Of a stretch of 64,000 bases of DNA, positions 11,501-24,861 are shown piece after piece (within the stretch, counting starts at the first letter, position 1; every line of letters begins with the position of its first letter). The DNA is from Myotis daubentonii (lineage: Eukaryota; Chordata; Mammalia; Chiroptera; Vespertilionidae): NCBI RefSeq assembly GCF_963259705.1, contig NC_081844.1, positions 18,833,715 through 18,897,714 of the forward strand. The letters run 5' to 3'. The notes under the pieces were generated by a model. That model was not told the DNA's origin. It saw only the letters and a list, made by a program, of their open reading frames with translations, and made no database searches. A program made the translations under genes and the position numbers.

Positions 11501-14500
11501 TCCCAAAACTCAGGGCACTAACCAAATCCAGAAAACCACCCCAAGTTCTGATGTGACCCTAGGTGCAAACCCAGGGACAGAAGAAATCCAATTCCCCCCT
11601 CAGAAGATCCCTCTGGGGCTCAATCTAAAGGACATTCGTCTCCCAAGAAGAAAGATGAGTTTTGACCTCATAGATAAGTCTGATGTTTTTTCAAGATTTG
11701 GGATAGAAATAATCAAATGGGCAGGATTTCACACCATAAAAGATGATGTTAAATTTTCCCAGCTTTTCCAGACTCTCTTTGAACTTGAAACTGAAACCTG
11801 TGCTAAAATGCTTGCCTCATTTAAATGCTCCTTAAAACCAGAGCACAGAGATTTTTGCTTTTTTACTATCAAATTTTTAAAGCACTCTGCTTTGAAAACA
11901 CCCAGAGTTGATAATGAGTTTTTAAACATGCTTTTAGACAAAGGTGCTGTGAAGACCAAAAATTGCTTTTTCGAAATCATAAAGCCCTTTGACAAGTACA
12001 TAATGAGGCTTCAAGACCGGCTTCTAAAGAGTGTCACGCCCCTGCTCATGGCCTGCAATGCCTACGAGCTGAGTGTCAAAATGAAGACCCTTAGTAACCC
12101 CCTGGACTTGGCCGTTGCCCTAGAGACCACCAATTCTCTCTGCCGGAAGTCTTTAGCCCTTTTGGGACAGACGTTCTCCTTGGCCTCTTCTTTCCGGCAA
12201 GAGAAAATCTTAGAAGCTGTCGGCCTCCAAGATATAGCTCCCTCTCCTGCCGCATTTCCCAACTTTGAAGACTCCACTCTGTTTGGGAGAGAGTACATAG
12301 ACCATCTGAAGGCCTGGCTGGTCAGCAGTGGGTGTCCACTCCAGGTCAAGAAAGCCGAACCTGCGCCAACTCAAGATGAGAAAATGGTTCCTCCTACCAA
12401 ACCTGAAATTCAGGCCAGAGCTCTGAGTGGTTTAAGTGATGGTAAGGAAAGCAGCAAATGTTTCTATTTGTTGTGATTTGTTTCTTTTTCATGGCTGGTG
12501 TTGTTGGTTTTGTTTTTGTTTATATGGGTTTTGTTGTGGGGTTTTGGGTTTTTTTTTGTAATCCTCACCCAAGGATATTTTTTCCATTGATTTTTAGAGA
12601 GTGGAAGAGGGGGAGAGAGGGAGAGACACATCAATTGATTGCCTTCTGCACACACCGCTGGGGATGAACTTGCCAGGCATGTGCCCTTGACTGGAAATCA
12701 AACCTGTGACCCTTTGGTGCTCGGGCCAGTGCTTCAACCACTGAGCCACACCAGGCACGGCTCATGGTGGGGTGTTTTGTTTTTTGGTTTTTTTTTGGTA
12801 ATATCTCTTATACTCTTTGAGATTTTACAAGAAGTTCTTTAGCCAACTGAAAACAAATCAGAATTTTAGCAGAAAACTTGCATTGGCTAGTATACATGTC
12901 TGTCTGCATTCGTTCCATGAGCATGTATGAGGAAGCTTCAACTTACACAAGTGTCTTTCCTTTGGGAATCTGATGAAAGGCCACAGCCCTTATCATGAAA
13001 AATGCACATACAGCCCTTGCCAGTGTGCTCAGTGGTTATAGTGTCAGCCCGTGCAACAAAGGGTCACAGGTTCGATTCCTGGTCAAGGACAGGTATCTGG
13101 GTTTTTTTGGGTTTGCTCCCCACTCCCAGTCGGCAAGTGCAGAAGGCAACCAGTCAATGTATCTCTCACATCAATGTTTCTCTCCCCCCAAGACACATTT
13201 CCTCCTTTTCACACTCTCTGAAAAGCAATGAAGCCCTAGCCAGTTTGGCTCAGTGAATAGAGCATCGGCCTGCTGACCAGAGGGTCCCGGGTTCAGTTCC
13301 GGTCAAGGGCACGTACTTGGGTTGTAGGCTCCTCCCCAGCCCGTGCCCTGGTCAGGCTCTTGCAGGAGGCAACTAATTGATGTGTTTCTCTCACATTGAT
13401 GTTTCTTTCTGTCTTTCCCTCTCTCTTCCACTCTCCCTTTAAAAAAAAAAATCAATGGAAAATTATCCTCTGGTGAGGATTAACAAAAAGAAAAAGAAAA
13501 GAAAAGCAATGGAAAAAATATCCTCCGACCAGCCAGCGTGGCTCAGTGGTTGAGTGTCGACCTATGAAGCAGGAGGTCACGGTTCAATTCCCAGTCAGGG
13601 CACGTGCCTGGGTTTCGGGCTCTATCCCAGGGGAGAGCTTGCAGGAGGCAGCTGATCAATGATTTTCTTTCATCATTGATGTTTCTATTTCTCCCTCTCC
13701 CTCCCTTTCTGAAATCAATAAAAATATTTTTAAAAATATATCCTCGGGTGAAGTTTAACAAAAAGCACCACCAACATATATTTTTAACAATTTTGCCTGC
13801 GTGTTCTGGAGGTTTCTACTATCCTGCAGCCAAGGTTAAAAAGCTCAGTTCAAACAGCACCCCCCCCCCCCCCCCGCCACACACACACACACCCTCAGAT
13901 ATTCCTAGAAGGAGAAGGAAATGCTAGGAACTGTCTCTGAGAAGACCCCAGACTCCTGAAATCACCAAAATCAGCCCCTCCAGTGCTGGGATTAAAGGGG
14001 ATGTAGGAGAGGTCCCAGCCTGGGGAGTTAGGGAAGCCAAAAGGAGGCTGTATTTGAGCTGCATTGAGGGATGGACAACCTGGTTGATCTGGGTGACAGA
14101 GTCACCCACTCACTTTTCTAGACTGGCTAAAGGTTGACAGATCGCTTAGGTACACCTGATGACCTGCAGATAACAGCTGGTTTACGGAGCGGGGGGGGGG
14201 GGGGGGGGGGGGGTGCAGGCCAATAAGGAGGTAATAGACATGACTCGCTGTTTGGTGTTCCTTGTCCCTACTCCTTAGCTCTCAGGATGACTGCTCTAAG
14301 CCTAAACCTCCGAGGGCTCATGCACGTAGGTAGTGGTCATGTCCTCTTTCCTCCTGACTTGGTTTTCCACTTCCATTGCCCCAACCCATTTGTTCCTGAA
14401 TCTCTTCATTCCTCTATAGACTTGTGGAGCACCTAGGCACTGGCACTGGTAGGTCCCACCGCAGGTGCTTGGCTCCACCTACTCCCAGAAGCAGGCTCAG

Positions 14501-17500
14501 GGCCGAAACAGGCCCCCTTCCTCAGTACAGCCCCCAAGTGATGGAACAGAAAGTCAGTGTAACAATAATACTGGAGGAAAAAGCCACCCGTGACTTAAAG
14601 TTGCTCACCACTGTTCCCTCGTGGTGCTGGTAGGCAGGTGGGTCTGCTGGTATAGTCCTGCTGTATTGAAAATACAGTGGGGCCTTGACTTATGAGTTTA
14701 ATTCGTTCTGTGACAAAGCTCGTAACTCAAATTACTCGTATGTCAAATCATAAAGTTAACGAGTGAGACACGTGATGCTGGGCTGATGTGGCGTTCACTG
14801 TGACGTTCGCTGTGCCAACTAACTGTGGGGTATCTGAAGCTGGCTCGTAACCCGAATTTTAGCTTGCAACTCAAAGCAAAAAATCGGCCGAGAGATGGCT
14901 CGTATCTCGAAAAACTTGTTAGTCAAGACACTCGTAAGTCAAGGCCCCACTGTACTACCACCTACACTTTGACAAGATTGTCAAAAGCCCCTCCTGTGTT
15001 CTTACAGCTCTCACTGCATCATGATGTTAACATAAATTATCTCACCTTTCCCTTGATGTTGGACTCGTGTTGCCTTTTACTACAGGCTTCTGAGGCTTAG
15101 CAGAGCTCGGTCCCCTTGTAATTGGCATCTGTAAGCCTTGGCTATCTGGACAGCTGGTGGACGCACCAGCACTGCCCCACCGCTGTTTTCATTACAGTAT
15201 GTTAGAAACACTGGGATGACATCTTTGGTTAATTTGTTCATTATTTCTATTTTTAATTTTTATTTTTAAATCCTCCTTTAAAAGGATATAGTCTCAGGAG
15301 AAGGATTGCTGGGACCCACTTTCTGGCCCTTGCTATGGTCATTTTCTCTAGAGATGGTTGCAGTGACCAACTTATTGGCATTTGTTTCTGAAAGCTGCTG
15401 ATTTAGAACTCTTAATTTTCTGTAAAATCATGTACAATTAGCAGTTCTATAAAATGAGAGCCAATAACAAAAAGAAAGGAAAACAATTTCAAAAAGGAAA
15501 TTCTTACAAAAACATAGCAGTTGCAAGATTGATTTATTCTGTTTAGGAGCTCCCACTGATGTTTAAAATAAACTCAAAGTTATAACTCAGACATAAGCAA
15601 GAACAGGACAATGCAGTCACTCCACAAAACAAACGAAAACCTCCAGTTCAGGGGTGGCTTGTACTGAATGAGTGAACAAGTAGTCCGTTCTGTCCTGTTA
15701 AAACTAGCAAATATCAGAAAACTACACAATCTTATTATTTGAGGACACATGTTCTCCTGTGTTACTGGTGACATCGTAAATTATAGTCATATTGGAAGAA
15801 ATTCACACTTTAAAGATGTTTTCATACATCAGCAAATATTTCGGTGAACACCTACTTTAGGGCCATTGACTTTTTTAATTGGGAAATTTTTCTTTGTAAA
15901 TTTATATATGTATGTTTTCTGGGTACAGAACACATGTATGTTTATATTTTGTAGATAAAGCACAAAGAAAATGAAATCCTGATAAATCTACCACCCATAG
16001 ATAACATCTGTTAACTTCCTGGGATATTTTCTTTTTCTATGTCTCCATATTTATGTGTCTTTTCTTCCCTCCTTACTATTGGGAATCATAATTTAAACAA
16101 ATGTTTTATATACTTTATACCGAAATACATGTTATCTCTTTATATTTTCCCTTAATATTGTGAACATTCAAGTTAAATGATACACAAGAAGTGGTATGGA
16201 GTGCTGCATACCATTTCCTTCTGTAGAACATATACATACGTTACTCTGTAGTGTTATTGTAAGCCTGTAACTGTTTCTGCCCTGGTGGTTACGCTGTTAC
16301 AGCTTTTGGGAGGATATTGTATATATTGGTTTCTAGAATAACACTCTGCTTTCCTCTTTTCAAAGCTGGTCTCTCATGAGTGAGAATTTCAGTTGCTAAT
16401 GCCTGCTTAGGCTCCATCCTAAGCCCTGACCCTGTCCTGGAGTTCCCAGTCACCATGTGGTCCAGTGTTTCTCAGAAAAGCCCTTTTGTGTGTCCTAGCT
16501 GTCCCCCAGCGAGCAGATCACAAGGTGGTGGACATCATCAACCAGCTGGTCACACGTGTCGTTGGAGGCAGCCTGTCTCCTAAAGAGAGAGCTCTTCTCA
16601 AGGAGGACCCTGCTTACTGGTAGGTCTTTAAATGTCAGCCCTCCGAATCCCTGCCGTAGAGCACACAGCAACATTTATGTCGCTCTGAAGGTGTCCAGAG
16701 CGAAGGGTAAGGTGTTTATTTTGAGCAGTGGTGTTGACCACTGGGAAGAACATTAGGGTGAATCAGGTTCACCAGGGTTCAAGCACCAGCCTGCTGCAGA
16801 CCTGCCCTGTGGCCCTCTCTCACTCAGTCTTGGAAGTCTGCATCCCTGCTGTGCTGGCTTAAGGATGAGCTTCGATATACGTGCAAAGAATGTGTGTAAG
16901 ATGAGGGATATGTCACAGCAGCTATTGGTGATTTATTGCTACTATTTGTTAAACTGTCTTCCTTTTGCCTTAGTGCCTCTTCACATGAATAGAACTTTTT
17001 AAAATTAAAATGTTCATCATAAATACAGTACTTTCTTATTAGAGTAAATGATATAGTTAAAAGGTCACTGAGCGCCCACCATTTCAAGAGTGTCACCTTC
17101 CGAAAATGGAGTCCAGGAGCAATGCCTGTCGTGTGCTGGCAGCAAAATGCTTCCATGGCTCCAGGGTAACTGGTTTGTGTAGCTAAAGCCTCCAGGAGCT
17201 ATGAGGTCCTTCATGGCTGCTGATGACAGAAGTGGAGGAGGATTCTACCACCGCTCAAAGCTCCTGGTTGCCCTGCAGTCACTGGGCAAAATGGGTGACC
17301 TGGGACCAGCTCTGGATCCTTGGTGGAGCTGACTGGAACCTTCGACAGTAGAGAAGCCATCATCATGTAGAAAAGAGTTGCAGAGTGTATTTGCAGCAAT
17401 GATGTGAGCATGCTGGTGTTTTAGCAATGTCCTGCTGTGCCTGTTTCATTATATAGGTTTTTGTCTGATGACAGTAGTCTGGAGTATAACTATTACAAGC

Positions 17501-20500
17501 TGAAACTGGCAGAAGCACAGCGGATAAGCCAGACCTCGCCAGGAGTGGGTCAGAAGCCAATGGCTACAGAGTGTGCAGTCCGGGCCATGCTGTATGCCCG
17601 GGCAGTCCAGAGCCTCAAGAAGAGGCTCCTCCCAGGGCGACGGCGGGGGCTGCTCCGGGCTCCAGGACTCCAGGGTTGGAAGGTGAGGAGAGCAACCACC
17701 GGGACCCAGACCCTCCTCTCCTCGGGCACCAGGCTGAAACACCACATCCGGCAAGCTCCAGGCTCCTTGCAGGGAAAGCCGCCCCAGCCAGATGGAAATG
17801 ATGCTGCCAAGGACTGCCTACCAGACTCAGCTGGGCCCTCTCCTCAGGACCCGAGCTCAGAAGCTGCAGGCCCATCCCCCAAGCCAGCAGGAGTGGACGT
17901 ATCCGAAGCCCCTCAGAGCTCCTCTCCCTGCTTGTCTCCTGACGGTGGGTGCTCACTCGTGTCTCCCTCTGAGCCCCAGTTCTAAATAGCCAGTCTCTAG
18001 GGATCTCTGCAGAGTTGGGATGGCCTCAGTGGTCTGGGCAGTGGGCAGTGGACAGTAGCAATGGTGACCTGGTGAGGGTGGGTGTATGAGATGGTGCTTT
18101 CTCTCCTTTTGCTTCCTCAAGAGGGCAGCCTGAGAGCTCTGTTGCACTCTTCTTGTCTTGAGGGTTACTGCCCAGTGACTGCTTCCCTACTGCTGACCAT
18201 CAGGTTATGCTGTGTGCCTGTGCCTGGGGCTTTGAACTCCTTGATCCATTTCTCTTTGTTCTTGCCCCATTTACGTTCCATAGGGCTGCGCTGTTCTTAT
18301 TCTGCCTCTTCTCCCTGGGACTCTGTTCCCTCCTCAGCATTAGCTGACCTGCAGTTTCTTCTGAAGTTACCAACGTACCCCTTCTGTGTCTTCTAGCTGT
18401 TACCTTCTGCTTCTGCAACAGGCCTGCCCCTGACCAATACTTCTCACTCAGCACTAGATGGGAACGTGGCGGGGGGGGGGGGCGGGGGGTTCTACCCAAG
18501 TGCTGCTACAGAACAAGCAGCTCCAAACTGTGGCTTCACACAGGAGCTACCATAAGCCTAATCGGGCCCTCACATGTGTTTGTAGGCAGCGGCTGGTTGT
18601 CCGAGGCTGGTGAGGTGATCTGGGTGACTGGGATGTGCCTGTCATCCCCCAGCAGCCTGCTGGGGTTGGTTCACCTGAGGTTGGTGTCAGGCCTCTGGGA
18701 GAGGCAGTGGAGGTGCTCGAGGCACCCAAGCCCCAGGACTTCTGTCATACCTGTTGGCTAGCAGGAGTCTTGGAACTAGTCCCAGTTCAAGGGAGAGGAG
18801 AGTCCCCCTCTGCTGGACAGAGCTGCAGAGTCCCAGGGAAAAAGGCAAACATGCAGGAGGGGACATGAGGGACGGTCTTGGTAATTAGTCTCCACAGCCC
18901 CATGATGTCTACACGGGAAGTGGCAGCTCTTACGCGTGACAGTTACTTTGTTTTGTAGTTGACTTGAAGACTATGGAGACTGCAGAGAAACTGGCCAAAT
19001 TTGTTGCTCAGGTGGGACCAGAGATTGAACAATTCAGCATAGAAAACAGCACCGACAACCCTGACCTATGGTATGTACCCACCACACCCTTCTGGTTTGA
19101 GTGTATTCACCCCACAGATCTCCTGAGAGCCCAAAAGGTAGCCTGACAAACGCCTCAGGGGTCACGCGGGATAAATTATGACTTCTGCTGAGCTCAGGGC
19201 TGGGAGGGAGGAGCATCTGTTCTGGGATATTGCGGGATGGGGAAAAGCTCCCCAGAGGGACATTTAAGCTGGATTCGAAGGCCAAATAGGAGTTTTCCAG
19301 GGCAAGAGAGAGAGCTCCCTAGGCAGAGGGGCAGTGTCCCCAGGACCTGAGCAGGGTCAGAACAATGGTGGAATGAGGGAGGGTACATCCTCACGCAAGG
19401 GCCTGAGGAGGAGGAGGGCACTGCCCCCTGGTCATACTGGCTGCTGTGGGCTGATGAGAATTTGCTGCTCATGGAATGATAGTGGTCCCTGGTCTAAGTG
19501 TGGGCAACAAGCACTTCCATGCAGCGACAGCCTGGCACCCTCGGGCTTGGAGGTGCACCATTATCCTCCCCTTTTCTCAGACTCAGCACACACAGTCAGG
19601 GAGTAGCTCTGCCTCTGGGATACAGATTCTCTCCTTCAGGGCTCCTATTACTGAACCATAACCCTTTGGGCTCCCCTCAGAGCTAGTGGGGAGTATATAG
19701 AGAGCAGGTAGGTTTCCTGCTGTGTACATTGTATCCTACAGTCTGCCGGGGCTCTGCCCTGCTCCAATGTGCTGCAGAGTTGTGCCTTAGTCTAATAAAG
19801 AATGCATTTTAAAACTTCACATTAACTAGTGCATTTCTTGGACCCAGAGGTGACCGAGCATGGTCTTCTAGCTTGTTTTGGACCTTGACTGGGCACTGCA
19901 CTGAGGGTACCTTCTGCTTCTTGGGAGACCCAGACCAGTTGCCTGGAGCACTGATGGCTTTGCAAATGCTCTGCCTGGATCTGCCTTTTACAGCCATGAT
20001 GACCTCAGGAACTGTCACCTGCAGGCTTCAGAGTGGGGCTGCCTGTGGCATGTAGGATCTTGCCCTGGCACGGCCAGTGAGGGGGACAGCTCAGTACAGG
20101 GAAGCTGGGAGGGTTTCATCAGCCCTTGTTTTGTTTTGTTTTGTTAATTCTCGTGTGAGGATATTTTTTTCATTGTTTTTTAGAGAGAGTGGGAAGGAAG
20201 GAGGTGGGGAGAGAGAGAGGAACATCAATTAGAGAGAGACATCGATTGGTTGCCTTCCATATACACCCCAACCAGGGCCAGGGATTGAACCTGCAACCCA
20301 GGTATGTGCCCTTGACCAGGATTCGAACCCATGACCCTTCAGTGCACAGGCCAACACTCTAACCACTGAGTCACAGCAGCCAGGGCTTTCATCAGTCCTT
20401 TCCCCGCCCCCTCCCCCCCCCCAACCCCCCCCACCCCATTAAAATTAAAGTTTGCAAGAAAACTGCATCATCCTGGGCACTTGGTACCAACTGGTCTTGG

Positions 20501-22791
20501 GGTTATTCCTCACCCTCTACGCAGTCTTTTTGAGCAATGTTTCTCAGAACATGCTGTCCTCTCCTTACCCACACAGAGTCCTGGATCCTACAGCAACATC
20601 TGGTGGGGTAATGCGTTCTGTCCCCCAATACTCATAAAATAGTTTGAAACTTACTACACTGGGCAAGGCCAAAATGCCTTTGTGGGGTTTTTTCCCTTGG
20701 AAGATTTATATCTCTGATGTGCTCAGTAGTTTGCTCGAGTTGATTCATTTTGTATGTGTGACTGTGTCATCAATTTGACAGTCAGATTCACTTGTTTCTG
20801 TGGATATTCAGTTTTAGAGCCTTTTTTTTTCCTTTTTTTAATTTAAATTTTTAAAAATATATTCTATTGACTTAAGAGAGGATGGAAGAGGGAGAGAGAT
20901 AGAAACATCAATGATGAGAGAGAATCATTGATTGGCTGCCTCTTGCATGCCTCCCACTGGGGATCAAGCCTACAACCTGGGCATGTGCCCTGACCAGGAA
21001 TCAAACTGTGACCTCCTTATTCATAGATCGACATTTAACCACTTAGCCACACCAGCCAGGCTAAATTATTTTTTTTTTAATTCTTACTGGAGAATATGCT
21101 TTTTATTTATTTTTTTTAAAGAGAGTGAGAGAGAAAAACATTGATTAATTGCCTCCTGTATGCATCCTGACCAGTATTCGAACCCACAACCTAGGTATGT
21201 GCCATGACCTGGAATCAAACCCACAACCTTTTAGTGTACAGGATGACATTCCAACAAACTGAACCATCAGCCAGGGCAGTTTTTGTTTTTTTTTTAACTT
21301 TTAAAGTAAGTAAGCATTTGCAGTGTTGTAAAATTTATATATATAAAAGGCTGATAGCAAAGTGTCCCCTCAGGAGTTTGACCAGGAGACTGGGAGTTTG
21401 ATCAATCACTATGACGTGTGCTGACCACCAGGGGGCAGTGCAGAACGAAGGAAGGCCCCGGCTGGTAGCCAGAATAGCCGGCCAGGCCGAGGGACCCTAC
21501 CCATGCATGAATTTCGTGCACTGGGCCTCTAGTAGAAATTATAATAGGTAAGCTGAGAGAAGTGGGACCGCTGTATGTTACTCACCTATCCACCTGTTTG
21601 ACAGTATTTGAGGTGTTTTCATTTTGGGATTATTACAGATAAAGCTGCTGTGAGCATTCATGTATAAGGACCTCTGTGGACACCTGCTTTTATTTCTCAG
21701 ATAAATACCGAGGAGGGGAAAGGCTGGCTCCCATGGTGGGTCCACATTTAACTTTTGAGAAAACTTCCAAACTTCCTTTCCAAGTGACTCCATCATTTTG
21801 CCTTTTCAACAGCTTGGGTGAGAGTTCAGTTCCTCCCTGTCCTCACTAGCACTTGCTAGTGTCCGTCTTTTTAATGTCCCAGTTACGGGAGGGGGCGGGA
21901 GTATCCCACTGTGATTCTCATTTCTGAGGACAGATGATGCTGAGCATCGTCCAGTGCTCATGTACTTTCCATATCTCTTTAAGTGTCTCTTCAGATCTTT
22001 GGCCCTTTTTTTTTTTACTGGGTTGTTTATTTTCTTAGTAATGAATTTTGAGAGTTTATTGTGTTTTTTTAAAATTGATTTCAGAGAGGGAAGGAGAGAG
22101 ATGGAAACATCAATGATGAGAGAGAATCATTGATCAGCTGCCTCCTGCATGCCCCCTACTGGGGATCAAGCCCACAACCCAAGCCTTCTGATTCATAGGT
22201 TGACGCTCAACCACTGAGCCACACCAGCTTGGCTCACTGTGTATACTTTTTTTTATTATTATTATTGATACTTTACAGAGAGGAAGGGAGAGGAATAGAG
22301 AGAAACATAGATGAGAGAAACATCGATCAGCTGCCTCCTGCACTCACCCTATTGGGGATGTGCCCGCAACCAAGGTACATGCCCTTGACCGGAATCGAAC
22401 CTGGGACCCTTCAGTCCGCAGGCCGACGCTCTATCCACTGAGCCAAACCGGTCAGGGCCACTGTGTATACTTTTTAAGAAATATATTTTTTATTGATTTC
22501 AGAGAGAAAAAGAGAGGAAGAGATAGAAACATCAGTGATGAGAGAGAATCATTGATCAGCTACCTCCTGCACGCCCTCCCACTAGGGATCAAGCCACAAC
22601 CTGGGCATGTGCCCTTGACCAGAATCGAACCTGGGACCCTTCAGTCTACAGCCAACGCTCTATCCACTGAGCCAAACTGGCTAGAACTACTTTTTTTTTT
22701 TTTTTGTATATTCTTCATACAAGTTCTTTATTAGAAATGTGATTTGCAGACATTTTCTCCCAGTCTGACTTGACTTCTCATTCCAGCAATG

Positions 22792-22839
<48 letters not shown>

Positions 22840-24827
22840 TATTATTATTGATTTCAGAGAGAGAGAAAGAGAGAAACATCAATGATGAGAGAATCATTGA
22901 TCATCTGCCTCTTGCACACCTCCCACTGGGAATTTAGCCCGCAACCCAGGCATATGCCCTGACCGGGAATCAAACCATGACCTCCTGGTTCATAGGTTGA
23001 TGGTCAACCACTGAGCCACACCAGCAGGCTCCAGCAATGTCTTTTGGAGGGTAGAATTTCTTAATCTTTGCCCTTTCCTCTGTTGGATTTTTTGGGCTTC
23101 TTCTTTCTTGGTTTTTTAAGAGCTCTTATCTGTGATGTAATTGTATATATTTCCTTCTTGTTTTGATGTTTATCTTTCACTCTGCCTATGGGTAGTTCTT
23201 CAGAAGTGTATTCAGATTCCTCAATTTTTTTTCCTTTTATTACCCCTAGTTCTGAGTCATAGAAAGAACCTCCCCACACTCAGGTTATAGGCATGCATGT
23301 ACTTTCTGACCTAACTTGTACGGCTTGGTTCCTACATTTATATCTCGATCTGTGTGGGGTTATTTGGGAGCAGGGGTTGCAGCATGGATCCAATTTAAAT
23401 GTTTTTCTTAAAAGCTTCCCAGTTGTCCCAACACCACTTGTTGAAAAAACTCTTTTTTGGAGAGGTTTGAGGGGCCCCTTCATCAGATGCTGTGTTTCTA
23501 GCTCTTCTTTTGGTCTGTTTGTCGATCTATTCATGGACCAGTACCGCTTTTTTTGTTTTAATTACAGTTGACATTCAATATTATTTTATTAGTTTCAGGT
23601 ATACAGCATAGTGGTTAGACATTTATGTAATTTCACAAAGTGATCCCCCAATAATTCTGGCACCCACCTAGCACCATTCATATTTATTACAATATTATTG
23701 ATGAGATGTGCTATGCTGTACTTTACGTTCCTGTGGCTAATTTGCAGCTACCAATCTGTACCTCTTAATCACAGTACCATGCTGTTTTAACTGTGGAGGC
23801 ACCACACACCTTGTAATATCTGGTGGATCTAGTTCAGAGTTCTTCCAGAAGTCTTTGCATATTTATTTTTCTGTGTGGACTTTAAAATCATCTTGTCCAG
23901 ATCCAGAAACAAATGATGCTTTTATTGAGATACTTTTCAACATTAATATGTTAACTAGGGAAGAATTGACATCTTCATGAGGTCTAGTTGTCCTGTCCAA
24001 GAGCAAGGGCTGTCTTTTCTTTGGTCCAAGTGTGTTTTGTATCTTCATGCATGTTTTGGTTTTTCACACCAGCCAACCCCCTCCCCCAGCTGTGACTACA
24101 GGTCTAGGTGGTCCTCGAACTCGAAGGCTCAGAGAGGCTTTATCGCCACCATGTTTAAACAGATTCTCTGCTTAAGACAAGACAGGCAGTTCTGTGGGTG
24201 ACACGCTTCCTCCCTCTTGTACCCGGAAACGTGAGAGGGACCCTAGAGTCACAGAGAGCACTCAAAGGTCCGGAGGGCTAGTGGCGTCACTAGCACGGGA
24301 TGAGTGAGGCCAGGTTGGGTAGCCAGGCTGTGTCAGAGCTCTCTCCAGCACATTCCCTGGTCATCGCTGCATGCCTTGTTCCTCCACCTCCCTCCCCTGA
24401 AAAGCAATTAGGCCTCGCATTCTGGCTCCTCAAACTTTCTACCTCACTGCAAAGCTGCACCATCTTCCACAGCTAGTAGAAAGAGGTCAGGTATTCACTC
24501 CCTGGTCCCACCCCCAGCTTCATCAGGTCCATTCAGACAGTTTTAGCAAATAAGAATGTTCAGAGAACTGTCTGGTTAACCAATGTGTATCATCTTTTCC
24601 CCAGGTTTCTACAAGACCGAAATAGCTCAGCTTTCAAATTCTATCGAAAGAAGGTATTTGAACTGTGCCCATCGATTTGTTTTACATCACCTTCGCTGAA
24701 CCTCCATGCCAGCGAGAGCGCCCTAGGGTCTGTGGAAGGGGAAGGAGAGCTTACGAATGAGCCTCCTCACCAGGAGGTTGAGCTGGAGAGCCTAGAGGTG
24801 ATGCCTGAGGAGGAGGAGGAGGAAGAG

Positions 24828-24861
<34 letters not shown>

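Larger units (their letters stand above)
13013..13760 (+). mobile_element. Ves SINE split by two later SINEs
   Basis: The head and body occupy 13013-13229. Its tail (GGAAAAAATATCCTC, then GGGTGAAGTTTAACAAAAA) resumes at about 13510-13525 and 13745-13760 after each younger insert. Confidence 0.85.
21570..24060 (-). mobile_element. Old L1 fragments interrupted by SINEs
   Basis: Pieces such as CTGTGAGCATTCATGTATA, GAGAGTTTATTGTG, CAAGTTCTTTATTAGAAATG and TTTGCAGACATTTTCTCCCA match L1 in reverse orientation. No intact frame. Boundaries are approximate. Confidence 0.55.

Noticed and set aside
17550..17956. Antisense open frames of 86-113 codons opposite SUGP2 exon 5
   Set aside because: Shadows of a GC-rich coding exon. 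Splice sites and homology support the + strand.
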